Below, piece after piece: positions 21,941 through 32,385 of a stretch of DNA of 64,000 bases. Below the pieces are notes generated by a model. That model had not been told where the DNA came from, ran no database searches, and worked only from the letters and a program-made list of their open reading frames with translations. A program made the position numbers and the translations under genes. Source of the DNA: Chelydra serpentina (lineage: Eukaryota > Chordata > Testudines > Chelydridae); NCBI GenBank assembly GCA_037349315.1, contig JBAIAC010000033.1, positions 22,958,001 through 23,022,000 on the forward strand, given 5' to 3'. Numbering within the stretch: the stretch's first letter is position 1; every line of letters starts with the position of its first letter.

Positions 21941-24900
21941 AGCAGTTGTGCTGTACATTACTGATCTTGATGGTTCTTTCTGCGCTCATTGTAGCATGTA
22001 ATTTTCTAGCTTTTCAAGAGGCACAGCATTGCAATGGTACAGATTCTGTATTACGAGAAAATCCTTTGCTCACAAGGTACTTTTAGTTGCCATTATCTTC
22101 GGTTCTCATGAGCTGGCTTGGCTGGGTAGAGTCAGGTGTTTCTGGTTTGCACTGAAAGGGAAGATAATACATGGAGTCGCTGGATTCAATTGGTTTAATA
22201 TTTTGCATGCCAGGTTTAATAGATTGTTAGACTGAAATATCTTGTTACAAGATAAAACATGGTTAAAAGTTAAAAGAAATTCTGTCTGTTTGCTCCACAG
22301 ACTTGTATATGGTATCTTGCACATTTCCATGTGCTTTTCTTATCTGGTGCCTTCATGAGTTCATAAATATTCTTCTGTTGCCAATGGCCTAACAGCTATG
22401 TGTTTCTCATGTAACACAAACTGAAAGGCTACTTCCATTAAGGTGACACAAAAATGGGGGTAAGAATTCACTATTATTTTTAAATTATTTATTGCAAAGC
22501 TGTCTTGAGTCAAAAGATAAGACAATGAAACTGTATACTTCCAAGAATCCCAGTACACATTTAAAATAGGCTTTGATTGCTATCCTGTGTTCATAAGTTA
22601 AATCTGATTTTCCTGTATTTCATAATAGCCTATACTTTTATTTTTCCTGGCACAAAATTCCTTCTGTAATGTCCTTCAGTTAGTGGAAGGCAGAATGCTC
22701 TCCCTGAGAGAGAGAGATTAATTTCTTTCACTGGAATTTCATACTGTCGGATGACAGTCTTCTCTGGCACACATTAAGTTCACCACAGTCAACAGTATAC
22801 ATGAAATCATAATCAAAGACAGATGCCTTTCCCTGTTATAAATAATCATTGCTTCTTGCATAGGCCAGGAAAAATCCTTGTTTAGACTGGTCGTCTTACT
22901 TTCTTGGACCTCAGTATTTCCCTTGGCCTTCCCCTTTTTCATCTTTTCTCTGTCTCTAATTCTTGATATTTGCCTAAGGAAATAAAAGGAATGGGAAAAG
23001 TATTTCTTGGCACTCTCCATAGTCTCACTGGATTACCCTATAGCATGAAATTAAATACACATGACATGTAAAAGGGGAATGGCCTTTTAATTTATAGAAG
23101 AAAAACACAGTTCAAAATAAATCTGTGCTTTCCTGTTTGTTCGCGTGTTTGATGGGAGCATGTCACATGCCCCTGCAAAACCAGTGTAAAAACTCTTTGT
23201 TCAGAGTAGGATTAATTTTTTTTGGAACCAATGAAATATTTCATATAATATCAAACAGCAGATGATACACTTTTAAATTGGTGATCAAATTTACTCGAAC
23301 TCCAGCAAAACCAGTATATTACTGTTTAATAAAAATATTTTGTTTGCTTCTTGTACAAGCCACGATCCTCCAAGTTCAAAATACCTTTCAGATACAAATG
23401 AGCTTTGAGGGCATTCAACGCCAAGTTGGAAGCACTCATCTTCTTGCTGGACTTGTCCCTCGGTGAGAACGTAGAGTACTTACTAGAACAAAAATGGCAG
23501 CACCTAGTATAATTAAGATGTCTCAACAGTTTTCATGCTAGTCCCAGATTTCAACTTTCTGTAATTTTGGCCTTTTGAGTTAAAATTCACCAGCTTTATT
23601 TTCTGTCTGAAAATACATTTTATTTTGAAAGTTTGAGCAAAAACAGCTCCGCCATTTTTGAGTATAGGAGCGAGGGTGGAAAGGGGAAATACACCAATCT
23701 CGTTTTAAAAGAAAAAAATTAACAACAAACTGTTGTAATCTCATTATGATCAGCTTGACAACTAAAACAGCAAGACGTTTGGCCTGGAAATAGCCCTCAT
23801 TGTGAAGTAGTGTCTTTGAGTGATCAGTGAAAACTGCCTTTGATTTGCACTTTGAAAGCTGCATGTTGCACATGCGTAGTATATTTTGCATGGGGGTTTC
23901 TGCTAAGCTTGTAAAGTGCACAGCTAGGAAAGCTGGACTATGCATGGCTAGCTCAGTAACACAGTGAAAACTGTACTGAAGGTGTGTATAATGAGCCAAA
24001 GGTTCTTTGGGGCAATGTTAAGGTTGTGCATGCATTTCTTGACTTTCAAGTGCTTTATCCAGGCAAACTTAATGTTCTCTTAACACAGGGGTTTTCTACA
24101 GAATTTGATTCTTGGGATGAAGCCCATTGCATCACTTAAGTTCTACAGTGGGGCTATGGAGGCATTTCTCAGCTTCAGCTGTGCGCTGTAGAGGGTTTCT
24201 CTGTGCCAGCCTCACATAGGCTGGCCAGAGAGGCACAGTGGGATTTGGGGCAATGGCCGTCATTAAAACATAGGCGGTGTCCTACGGCTTTGCAGGGAGG
24301 CTTGTCCGGTATGTCTAGTACGTCAGTTTCACTGTTCATTGATTTCCCCACCAAATACCATGCTGCAGAAATGTCTGCTTGCACAATGCACTATGCTCTG
24401 ACACTGTTGGGACGGAGCTTGTTACTGCAGGAGTAGTAGGTGTGATCATGCTCATGCCATCCATCCATCCATCAGCGCCGCTTTCTGCTGAGAACAGTAA
24501 TTAATAACGGCCAGCAAGATGGGGCAGTAGGTTTTTGTTTTTAAATCCCAGTGGGTTAGCTTTTAAAACATGGTATGGTAAACTCCAGGTTCAGCTGCTG
24601 GTCCCCTTCTAAGAGCAATGGCATTCCCCTCCCCCCCTCCACACACACACATTAAAGGTCAGTGCTATACATGATAATTTGAGTGCTGACAAGTGCCACT
24701 TGTCGGGGGGGAAAGGTGGAGATGGTGGTGTATAAAAATAGCCATTGGGGGCCAGTTACCTGATTAATTACTGGCACTCTTCTGTTTTTCCCCAGAGGGA
24801 AGGAAAGAAAGAAATTGCTAGAGACAGATGTCCCTTAGTATTTAGAGTTTTCTCCTTTCTCAGGACTTTCTCCTATGTAAAGGCACATAAAAATATTATG

Positions 24901-26001
24901 AGGCAAAGGAGGGCTTGATCAGTTCCGCCTTTAAAACATACACTCAGGCTTGTCAACAACAGCTATTGATATTAATGGAACATTTTACTGACTCAAATTC
25001 CTTGGCAGTACCGCCTTTGATCTAATATCCAGTTCAAGCGGACAGTTCAGATATCTGATAAACACCCACTCCTGGCATAAAGATGGCTTATCAAAACCCA
25101 TCTCCTGAGAAAGCACTACAAATAGGTGGACTGTAACCAAACTGGCTCTCAAGATTTCAGTGAGTGGATGTCAAGGCAACATCTGCTTTGCCTATTATAA
25201 TTTTTCATGGTTCTCTGCTGCTCCAGGAATCACTTCAGGATATAATAATAGAATACTAATGAACTGACATCCCCTGTTTCAGATGTCTTGGTAAGATATT
25301 TTCTTTCGACTGCAGACTGAAGAATCTGCAGGCATTAAGCTTACCTATATTGTTCTCACTATCTAACATACAGATGATTAGCTGTGCAGAGCACATATAA
25401 ACAGAGTACAAATCATAGTATATGTATGCAATCAGGCACTATCTTTTACAGCATGTTCAACTTTGACACCATTCTCTGATCATATAAATCCAGGGATTAT
25501 GAGAATGAGGACCAAGCCAAACATGAAATTATTGCTGAAATTCCTACTGTATCTGAAATACACTGGAGACTTTTCAAAGGCGTTATATTATTAAAGGGCA
25601 TATTTCCTGATAGCTGATATTCTGTGTTTTGGGTAAAGTCATGGCAGAGGTGTCAGACTGAAAAATTGCCTGATGTATATTTATACCCATTTAATCTTCC
25701 ATTGGACAAGTGGGCCACATATCATTGATGAAATGAATGTAGTGTGAGACTGGCCAGCATTGCTTGATGTAGCTTAATCCTATGTGTAGGCTTACAAAAT
25801 CAGTATATGAAATAAGTTATCCAGAGGAGTTGTCCGTGTGGGTTGTTTTCGGTGGGTTTTGTTTTGTTTTGACGGCTGCTTGAATTCTCTAAATCCTAGT
25901 GAGAGTGGGAAACTAGAAGGCAAACTGGTGCAGTGACAGTCTATGACCATTAGGCCCCTGGAACCAAGCTACTTTTGGGCTAGAAGAACAGCAAACACTT
26001 A
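21941..26001. other. AT-rich intergenic interval
   Basis: No gene is recognised. The 139-codon minus frame at 23580-23999 has no domain and is treated as chance. Simple sequence includes a GA run (about 22706-22717) and a CCAT run (about 24458-24473). Confidence 0.4.
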
Positions 26002-26380
26002 GGTCTTGTCTATACGCCAAAGTTGCACCACTTCAACTAAAATCAGGTTTAAAATCTATTTAGTTAAACCACTGCACCATAGATATACTTACATCTGTTT
26101 ACGTTTGGAGTTATATCTTCAATCTGGTTGATATTGATTTAGTTTAAATCAGTCAATTACCAAATTAAGCTAAATTGATATAAACCAGTTGTACGCTGAA
26201 GGAAGGTCTACACACACTTTGGGCTTAAATCATCCCTTGGTTTACTGTTATTTTGGTAACTGAATGACAAAAGCTAAATGAATATAAGCCAGATGTAGAC
26301 ACATGCAAGGGTTTGCTCCGGCTTAACTTAATTGCTTTTAAAACCTGATTTTAGTTAAAGTTTTGTCTGCAGACAAGGCC
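26002..26380. mobile_element. Palindromic MITE (GTCTTGTC termini)
   Basis: The left end GGTCTTGTCTATACGCC and the right end GTCTGCAGACAAGGCC are imperfect inverted repeats. Pairing extends inward: AACTAAAATCAGGTTTAAAA on the left has its complement near 26340 (TTTTAAAACCTGATTTTAGTT). The flanking trinucleotides are TTA and TGA, near the 3-bp TWA target of PIF/Harbinger-type elements but not identical. Confidence 0.65.
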
Positions 26381-28592
26381 TGAACCTCTTACTCCTCAGA
26401 GTGATCTATCCCAATCAGGGCTGGTGTAGAGCACTGCCCTGCTGCCTGATTAGTCTGTCCTGTGTATAAATGCAAATCGCAGCCTGCAGAACTGTTAATC
26501 CAGCACTGTTCATAAGTGCTCAGTGGTTGTGCATTCATCTTTGTGCGTCTCTACTAAATTTGCCTTCATTTTGACTGATGACGTCTAGTCACTTGCAACT
26601 AAATCTCTCTAATTCCTTCTTCCCGTCAGCTAATGGAGGATAGCTCTAAATCGCAACCTAAACGAGTATGTGTTTTCCATCTGATTACATATTACACCAG
26701 CAAGATGCCCAGCTTAACCTTACTGATCAATGGTGAGGTTGTTTGCATGAACACGTGTGAGGAAACCCATTCATAGGCTTGTGCACGATAATGTACTCTT
26801 TAGAATTTCAAAGACAGTGCTGTCAATTGCACACTCGCTATTAAAATAACAATAAATAGAAAAGCCCACAGTGAAAGCACTATAGAAGAATCTCCAATAA
26901 CTGTTATAGGCATTAGGTTAAATCACTTACAGGACTGAGCAAGGCCCGCATGGCTTGGTTTCTGGGAGGTACGCATAATGACCCTAGCGAAGTCTGTTTG
27001 CAGGCGTTAGTACCAGGCCAACCTCCACAGGTTCACCTGGAAATCAGCCTTCTCCAACACATCTAATTTTACCTAAACCTCTCCTCCTGCGCCTTACCTT
27101 TTAGGCTTTGTAGGAGGATTCAACTCCCTGTTATGGCTGGATTGCTTTCTCTATGGCTCTCTCTAGATACTGAGGTGGCCCCTGCTACTTGTTCCATGTC
27201 TCAGCAGACTTTTAATGAGGCTTCCAGATAAGCTACTGCAACAGTCTTTTTCAGTCCTTACGAGTCTTCAAGGAAGTAAGAGTCTAGGATTATTCTTGCT
27301 AATATGTGTTAGCAAGGAAACCCTACTTTCCTACCTATCCAGTGCAAAGGATGAGATTCTACCTTCCTGTGATTATTGACACCGTTTGAGCTTGACGTTC
27401 TTCAATCCCAATGCCCATTGGGGGAGGGGAAGGTAGGTGCTCTTGGCTCCCTGAAAGCCCTTTGTGATGATGGGGTGATCCTTCCTCCTGGCCCTCCCAA
27501 GAGTTTACTGAGCCACGCAGCATCCCCTGAAGAGTCAAAGTGGGTTGGTGTCATCTGTTCTTAGCAGGGAGTGGGAACAGGGATCCCAGCCTCCAAAATA
27601 TTTCTACTGGTAAGTGTCAGAGTTATGGAGCCCTATGGTCGGTGGAGTATTTGCCAAGGGAAAGGACTGGTGAGTGCAAGTCAAACAGCATTCACCATTG
27701 CGTCTCTGAGCGGATCCTCACATTCATTACAAATCCTGATTCCAGGTTGCTTTAGGTTCTGTGTGAATGTTTTTCACCATCACAATATCTTTGTAGGTCA
27801 GCCACTACGACGAAAGACTATCGTACACTTGAACAGGTCTGAATTTCCATTCAGGAGGGAAGGAATTTGTACACAAAACCCATCCAGCAGCACGTTAGTG
27901 TGTGTCAAAGGTATGTGAATGGATTTGGGATGATCAATGACTTGGTGTTGCCTGGAGTTGCTGATTACTCCAGGTCCATTTATAAATCACTATTTAAACA
28001 ATAGCCATTTTCAGGAAGGTTTGATCTTAAAACAATTAGGTGGATGTTTCTATAATAATGCACTGCCACAGTAGTTTTGCACTGCGCTCTTGAGACTATG
28101 ATATTTAGTTTTTGCTGGCAGAAGCTTCAGTCTATACAGGCACTATAACTGACAATCTGAAAGAAATGAAATGAGTGGTAGAAGAGGATCAAGTTATTCC
28201 ATTAATTATTCTGTCTCACAGACTAACAGCTAGTCCCTGTTCAGATGGATTCAGACATTTTATATGAGCCACATGGTCGGTATCTAGGTATTCAGTTACA
28301 AGATTCTGAAATAAAGTTGTTAACCCCAGGTTTAAAACTCCATTGTGTGTTTGGTTTTACAGCATTCCACTCTCTTCCATTGCTCAGCTTCTTCCTTTCG
28401 GTTTAATAGCTGGATAACTTTGGAAGGGGCCCTGTGCTTCTGTAACATAAAAGCGGCTGCACACAAAGATGGAGGCAGAATGACTCGACTGGTGGTACTC
28501 TTGCCTCTGGGCAATGGCCATCAGTCTCTCACAAGTACCTGGCTCACAGCCAGTAGCAATACTGCAGTGCAGGGCTCTGACTGGCCCATTAA
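26381..28592. other. Unassigned intergenic interval
   Basis: No gene is recognised. The overlapping short frames around 27376-27918 carry no domain. Confidence 0.4.
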
Positions 28593-28868
28593 GGTATGTC
28601 TGCACTGCATGCAGTTAGACACCCGTGGCTGGTCTGTACCAACGGAGTTGGACTTGCAGGACTTGGATTAAGGGGCTGTTTATGGATGTTCAGCTTGGGA
28701 TGCAGGCTGAGCTCTGGGACTCTCCCATGTCACAGGGTCCTCGAGTTGGCTCCATCCCGACCCTGAATGTCTACACCACAATTGAACAAACTCTTAGCCT
28801 AGCCCCGTGAGCCCAAGTCAGCTGGCACGGGCCAGCCACAGGTTTTTAATTGCAGAGTAGCCATATCC
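28593..28868. mobile_element. MITE with 3-bp TAA duplication (GGTATGTCT family)
   Basis: The left end GGTATGTCTGCACTGCA and right end TGCAGAGTAGCCATATCC are inverted. TAA flanks both sides (28590-28592 and 28869-28871). The interior carries the CAGCTGGCACGGGCCAGC block shared with 52254-52484. The 3-bp TWA duplication fits PIF/Harbinger-type mobilisation. Confidence 0.72.
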
Positions 28869-29099
28869 TAAGTAGTGCTGTTCTTCGGAGGAGACCTTAG
28901 CTGAGGTCCCTTCCTCCCATTTTGAGTGGAAATGTGAAGCTACAGCAACATTTCTCGGAGTGGAGCATAATCCCATTGTTCTAGCTAACGTCTCCCCTTT
29001 CATCAATAGAAGGTTTTAATGATCAAGGGTCTTTGTGAGCCACCCTGAGTGCATAATGGCTGCCACCTTTGCCTGGTTAAACACCGCACTACTAAACTA

Positions 29100-29225
29100 G
29101 GGCTAAATTCTGCCCTCGGTGGTAGCCTTACAAACCCCGTGACAATGAAAAGCTTTCCAATTTTTGTATTGAAGTCAGTGGGGTTACAATGGTGTGATTG
29201 GGGGCAAAATTGCACCCCCAGTGTT
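29100..29225. repeat. Possible old inverted-repeat element
   Basis: GGGCTAAATTCTGCCCTC at the left and GGGGGCAAAATTGCACCCCC at the right resemble the termini of the palindromic amniote repeats seen elsewhere here. Pairing is weak, so this is low confidence. Confidence 0.35.
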
Positions 29226-29639
29226 TTACACGGTTTGTAAAGTAATCTGAAATACAATGTAAAAGAACATCTTAAAAGAACAATCTAAACGGTCATCTTC
29301 TAAAACTACTAGGCTTTGTTGCTTCTCTTTCGTTTTCAGTTTTTGTTGTTGTCGTGACATTTCAACTACTGCCTCAAAGTTCTGTTTAACAAAGAGATGC
29401 CCTAGCCTATTACTTTTAAATGAGACAAGAAGGTGAAAGTGAAAATTAGCCCCATACAGTACTTTTCTGTACTTCCCCTAAGAGACCAAATTATAGACTA
29501 TAACGTTGTGGCAGTGATCGCTGACAGATGGACTGGCAGGTGCTATTGCCTGACATGACTTGACAGCTGGCAGGCTGTTCATGTGAAGAGACTGCTGTCT
29601 ATCGTACTGACCAATATTGTCTCCTTGTTTACTTGTACT

Positions 29640-29699
29640 CACCTGTCTGTCTGTATCCATCCATCTGTTGTCTCTTGTCTTATAGTTGGATTGTAAGCT
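29640..29699 (+). repeat. L2-type tail, left part (target of the LTR element)
   Basis: TTGGATTGTAAGCT is the first part of a motif that resumes after the LTR element as AAGCTCCTTGGGGCAGGGACC (31870 on). Together they read as the well-known tail of an old L2/MIR-class retroposon. The LTR retrotransposon is inserted within it with AAGCT duplicated. Confidence 0.7.
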
Positions 29700-30366
29700 T
29701 GTAGCGGGGTGGAACCCGCTCCTGCCCTGAGGGGCTGGAAACAGCCCCAGGAGGCTGGGCTGATGAGCAAGGCAGCCACAGCTGGGGCCAGTTTAATCAG
29801 GGCCCAGCTGGCCCTTATAAGAGGGCAGTGGGCCTGGAGACACAGACACTCTCTCTCTGCCTTTAGGGAGAGAAGGGCCTGGCTGTAGGACCTAAGCAGG
29901 GTACCTGGAGTGGAGCAGGGCTGGGGAAAGGCCAAGGGAGCTGGGGAGCTCTGGCTAGGAAAGCCCCAGGCTGCGGCCTAGGGTTAGGCCCACTAGGTAC
30001 TGGGGTTGCGGGGGCAACCCACGGGTAGGCTGAGGCAGCAGGTCCAAACCCCCTTTGCCTGTGATGAGTGGCTTATACTGCAGTCGGCCCCAGGGCGCGG
30101 GGGCTAGCTGGTGACTGGCAGTAGCCTACGACTGAGGCAAAGTGGGGACAGTGGGTTGGGGGTTCCCCTGGGGAGGGGAGACCCAGATACAGGGGTACTG
30201 CCAGGGGGCAGCACCCCAGTTAAAAGGGCACCGGGTCCTGGGAGGGACGCGGGCCCAGCGTGGACAGGCGGATCACTGGCCTGCAGAGGGCGCTCCAGGG
30301 CTGGACGAGCTAATTCCCGGAGAAACCAGCAGGAGGCGCCGCAGGGGTGAGTCCGACCCTGTTACA
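29700..30366 (+). repeat. 5' LTR
   Basis: A 667-bp LTR with TG...CA termini. CCCTTATAAGAGGGC near 29813 supplies a TATAAG box about 40 bp before a pyrimidine-rich CTCTCTCTCTGCC stretch, a plausible start region. I see no AATAAA in the LTR, so the polyadenylation signal is unclear. An open frame from the LTR runs into the internal ORF. Confidence 0.93.
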
Positions 30367-30368
30367 AG

Positions 30369-30387
30369 TGGTGGAGAATGCAGGCAT
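30369..30387 (+). promoter_or_regulatory. Primer-binding site, tRNA-Ala type
   Basis: TGGTGGAGAATGCAGGCAT begins two bases after the 5' LTR. It is complementary, with one mismatch over about 18 positions, to the 3' end of vertebrate tRNA-Ala(AGC) as I recall it (...GCATTCTCCA plus CCA). This is where reverse transcription would be primed. The match should be confirmed against a tRNA set. Confidence 0.75.
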
Positions 30388-30465
30388 AGACGGTCCGCCC
30401 TTGATACAAGGGGCAGGGCGAAGGACTGTGGGACTATTGTCCGGACTGAAGAGTGGAAGAACGAG

Positions 30466-31146
30466 ATGGTGGAGAAGCGGAGCTCTTATTGGAGGGCCTG
30501 GGCAGCCCATCTGGCCGAGCGGCGGCTGTTGCGGCAGTGGGCACCCAGACCCTATGAGAGGCCAGGCGCCGGAGGCAAGAGACCAGGGCCAAGGCCTAAG
30601 GACTGTTTCGCGTGTGGGCGAAGGGGACACTTGAGAAAGGAGTGCCCCTACTGGACTGGAGCAAAGAGGCTCCCCTCAAAGCGGAATGGAACTGCAGGAG
30701 CGCCTCCTGTGAAGCCAACAGGGGGGCTCCAGACTTGTTGGGCCTGTGGGGAACCAGGGCATCGGAAGAGGGAGTGCCCTCGGGGGACTCACAGGGCCCA
30801 GGCCCGCCCGGAGGTGGCCAAGGGAAGTCACGGGCTATGCTTCCTGGGCCACAAAGGGGGCCAGAGCAAGAGGCCTTGCCCTCAGAGAAGGAGGGGAAGG
30901 CCAGAGGATCGGGCCGGGTCCGAGACTGCCCCGAAGGAGGGGGTGGTGACGACCAGGGCCCTCAAGAAAGGATTGCCTGGGGCAGAGAAGCCCCAGATAA
31001 ACCAGGGAACCCACACAAGAGCCATGAGGGCTACAGTGGGGACCCAAACCCTTGAAGAGGGAAGCAGGTGGCTCCAAACAATGGAGGGCCTGCGGCATGA
31101 GAGGGATTCCTTGCGTGCCCAGCTGAGAGGGATGCTGGGGCGCTAG
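30466..31146 (+). CDS. Zinc-knuckle (nucleocapsid-like) protein of the LTR element
   Basis: 226 codons. I take the ATG at 30466 as the start because it is the only ATG in the frame downstream of the LTR; the frame also stays open upstream through the LTR. Residues about 10-25 form a basic-hydrophobic stretch (WAAHLAERRLLRQW). Residues 47-60 are CFACGRRGHLRKEC and 91-104 CWACGEPGHRKREC, both perfect CX2CX4HX4C zinc knuckles as in retroelement nucleocapsids. A basic R/K-rich linker follows. The C-terminus (EGLRHERDSLRAQLRGML) could form a short coiled coil. The capsid part of gag and all of pol are missing. The likely role is packaging or chaperoning of element RNA (inference from the family). 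It remains uninterrupted, consistent with recent insertion. Confidence 0.75.
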   Translation: MVEKRSSYWRAWAAHLAERRLLRQWAPRPYERPGAGGKRPGPRPKDCFACGRRGHLRKECPYWTGAKRLPSKRNGTAGAPPVKPTGGLQTCWACGEPGHRKRECPRGTHRAQARPEVAKGSHGLCFLGHKGGQSKRPCPQRRRGRPEDRAGSETAPKEGVVTTRALKKGLPGAEKPQINQGTHTRAMRATVGTQTLEEGSRWLQTMEGLRHERDSLRAQLRGMLGR

Positions 31147-31190
31147 GGGTCCTCTCCTTACCCCTCCTCCCCCCGGTGGAGGGGATCTTG

Positions 31191-31200
31191 AGGTGGGGGG
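31191..31200 (+). promoter_or_regulatory. Polypurine tract
   Basis: AGGTGGGGGG lies two bases upstream of the 3' LTR start (TGTAGCG at 31203). That is the expected place for the plus-strand primer of reverse transcription. One T interrupts the purines. Confidence 0.6.
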
Positions 31201-31202
31201 TG

Positions 31203-31869
31203 TGTAGCGGGGTGGAACCCGCTCCTGCCCTGAGGGGCTGGAAACAGCCCCAGGAGGCTGGGCTGATGAGCAAGGCAGCCACAGCTGGGGCCAGTTTAAT
31301 CAGGGCCCAGCTGGCCCTTATAAGAGGGCAGTGGGCCTGGAGACACAGACACTCTCTCTCTGCCTTTAGGGAGAGAAGGGCCTGGCTGTAGGACCTAAGC
31401 AGGGTACCTGGAGTGGAGCAGGGCTGGGGAAAGGCCAAGGGAGCTGGGGAGCTCTGGCTAGGAAAGCCCCAGGCTGCGGCCTAGGGTTAGGCCCACTAGG
31501 TACTGGGGTTGCGGGGGCAACCCACGGGTAGGCTGAGGCAGCAGGTCCAAACCCCCTTTGCCTGTGATGAGTGGCTTATACTGCAGTCGGCCCCAGGGCG
31601 CGGGGGCTAGCTGGTGACTGGCAGTAGCCTACGACTGAGGCAAAGTGGGGACAGTGGGTTGGGGGTTCCCCTGGGGAGGGGAGACCCAGATACAGGGGTA
31701 CTGCCAGGGGGCAGCACCCCAGTTAAAAGGGCACCGGGTCCTGGGAGGGACGCGGGCCCAGCGTGGACAGGCGGATCACTGGCCTGCAGAGGGCGCTCCA
31801 GGGCTGGACGAGCTAATTCCCGGAGAAACCAGCAGGAGGCGCCGCAGGGGTGAGTCCGACCCTGTTACA
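31203..31869 (+). repeat. 3' LTR
   Basis: The same 667-bp sequence as the 5' LTR; I noticed no difference over its length. It is followed by the AAGCT duplication. Identical LTRs are expected at insertion, so the copy is recent or has been homogenised by conversion. Confidence 0.93.
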
Positions 31870-31985
31870 AAGCTCCTTGGGGCAGGGACCATCTTTTTAT
31901 TCTGTGTATGAACAGTGCCTAACACAATGGGGTCTGAGCTAAGCCTATGACTAGAGCCCTTAGGCTTTATGGTAATACAAATAAT
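31870..31985 (+). repeat. L2-type tail, right part
   Basis: It continues the repeat at 29640-29699: AAGCTCCTTGGGGCAGGGAC, then GAACAGTGCCTAACACAATG, ending GGTAATACAAATAATAAA. The order and wording match the 3' tails of L2/MIR-class elements in amniotes. Confidence 0.7.
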
Positions 31986-32385
31986 AAATTACGATGATCA
32001 TTGGTAACCATACTTATGCCTCCAGAAAAGCAGTACAGTTTGACACTGAATCCACCAGAACGTCTCTCATTGAAGAAAACAAAAAGTTGAGGGAGACAGA
32101 CACCTAAAATCTAACAGTTTTCTAACTGGAGTTGTAAAAATGTCAGTAGTTTGCTTAGGGTTCTGTTCCTCTCCTTTTTGCAATTGCCATTGAATGAGAA
32201 GAGTTCTACTGCCAATACTTCCTGTCTTGCCCCGGCCTGTATTTTCTGTTGGATATTAATTGACGTTAATTTTTTAAGCAAGACTCAAGTTTGTTTCCTA
32301 TGTTGTGTGCATAGTTGATGGTACCAACATGTTTTTTGTGTGCATAGCCTGGCTTTGCATATGCATGCCAGGCTTGTGGACACTA

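Larger units (their letters stand above)
29700..31869 (+). mobile_element. Young non-autonomous LTR retrotransposon with zinc-knuckle ORF
   Basis: A complete element. The 5' LTR (29700-30366) and 3' LTR (31203-31869) are each 667 bp, start TGTAGCGGGG, end CTGTTACA, and look identical on reading. A perfect 5-bp duplication AAGCT flanks them (29695-29699 and 31870-31874). A primer-binding site lies two bases after the 5' LTR, and a purine-rich AGGTGGGGGG (31191-31200) precedes the 3' LTR. The 836-bp interior has one ORF with two CCHC knuckles. There is no protease, reverse transcriptase, RNase H or integrase. Replication would need enzymes from a related element, probably Ty3/gypsy-like (inference). 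Confidence 0.93.

Noticed and set aside
23580..23999. 139-codon minus-strand open frame as a gene
   Set aside because: No recognisable motif and no codon or context support. It could be an unrecognised repeat but not a supported gene.
29639..29935. 98-codon minus-strand frame, repeated at 31031-31438
   Set aside because: Antisense frame of the LTR sequence with no domain; it is repeated only because the LTR is.
30111..30350. 79-codon frame repeated at 31614-31853 as a duplicated gene
   Set aside because: Both lie inside the two LTRs, so the duplication is simply the LTR pair.
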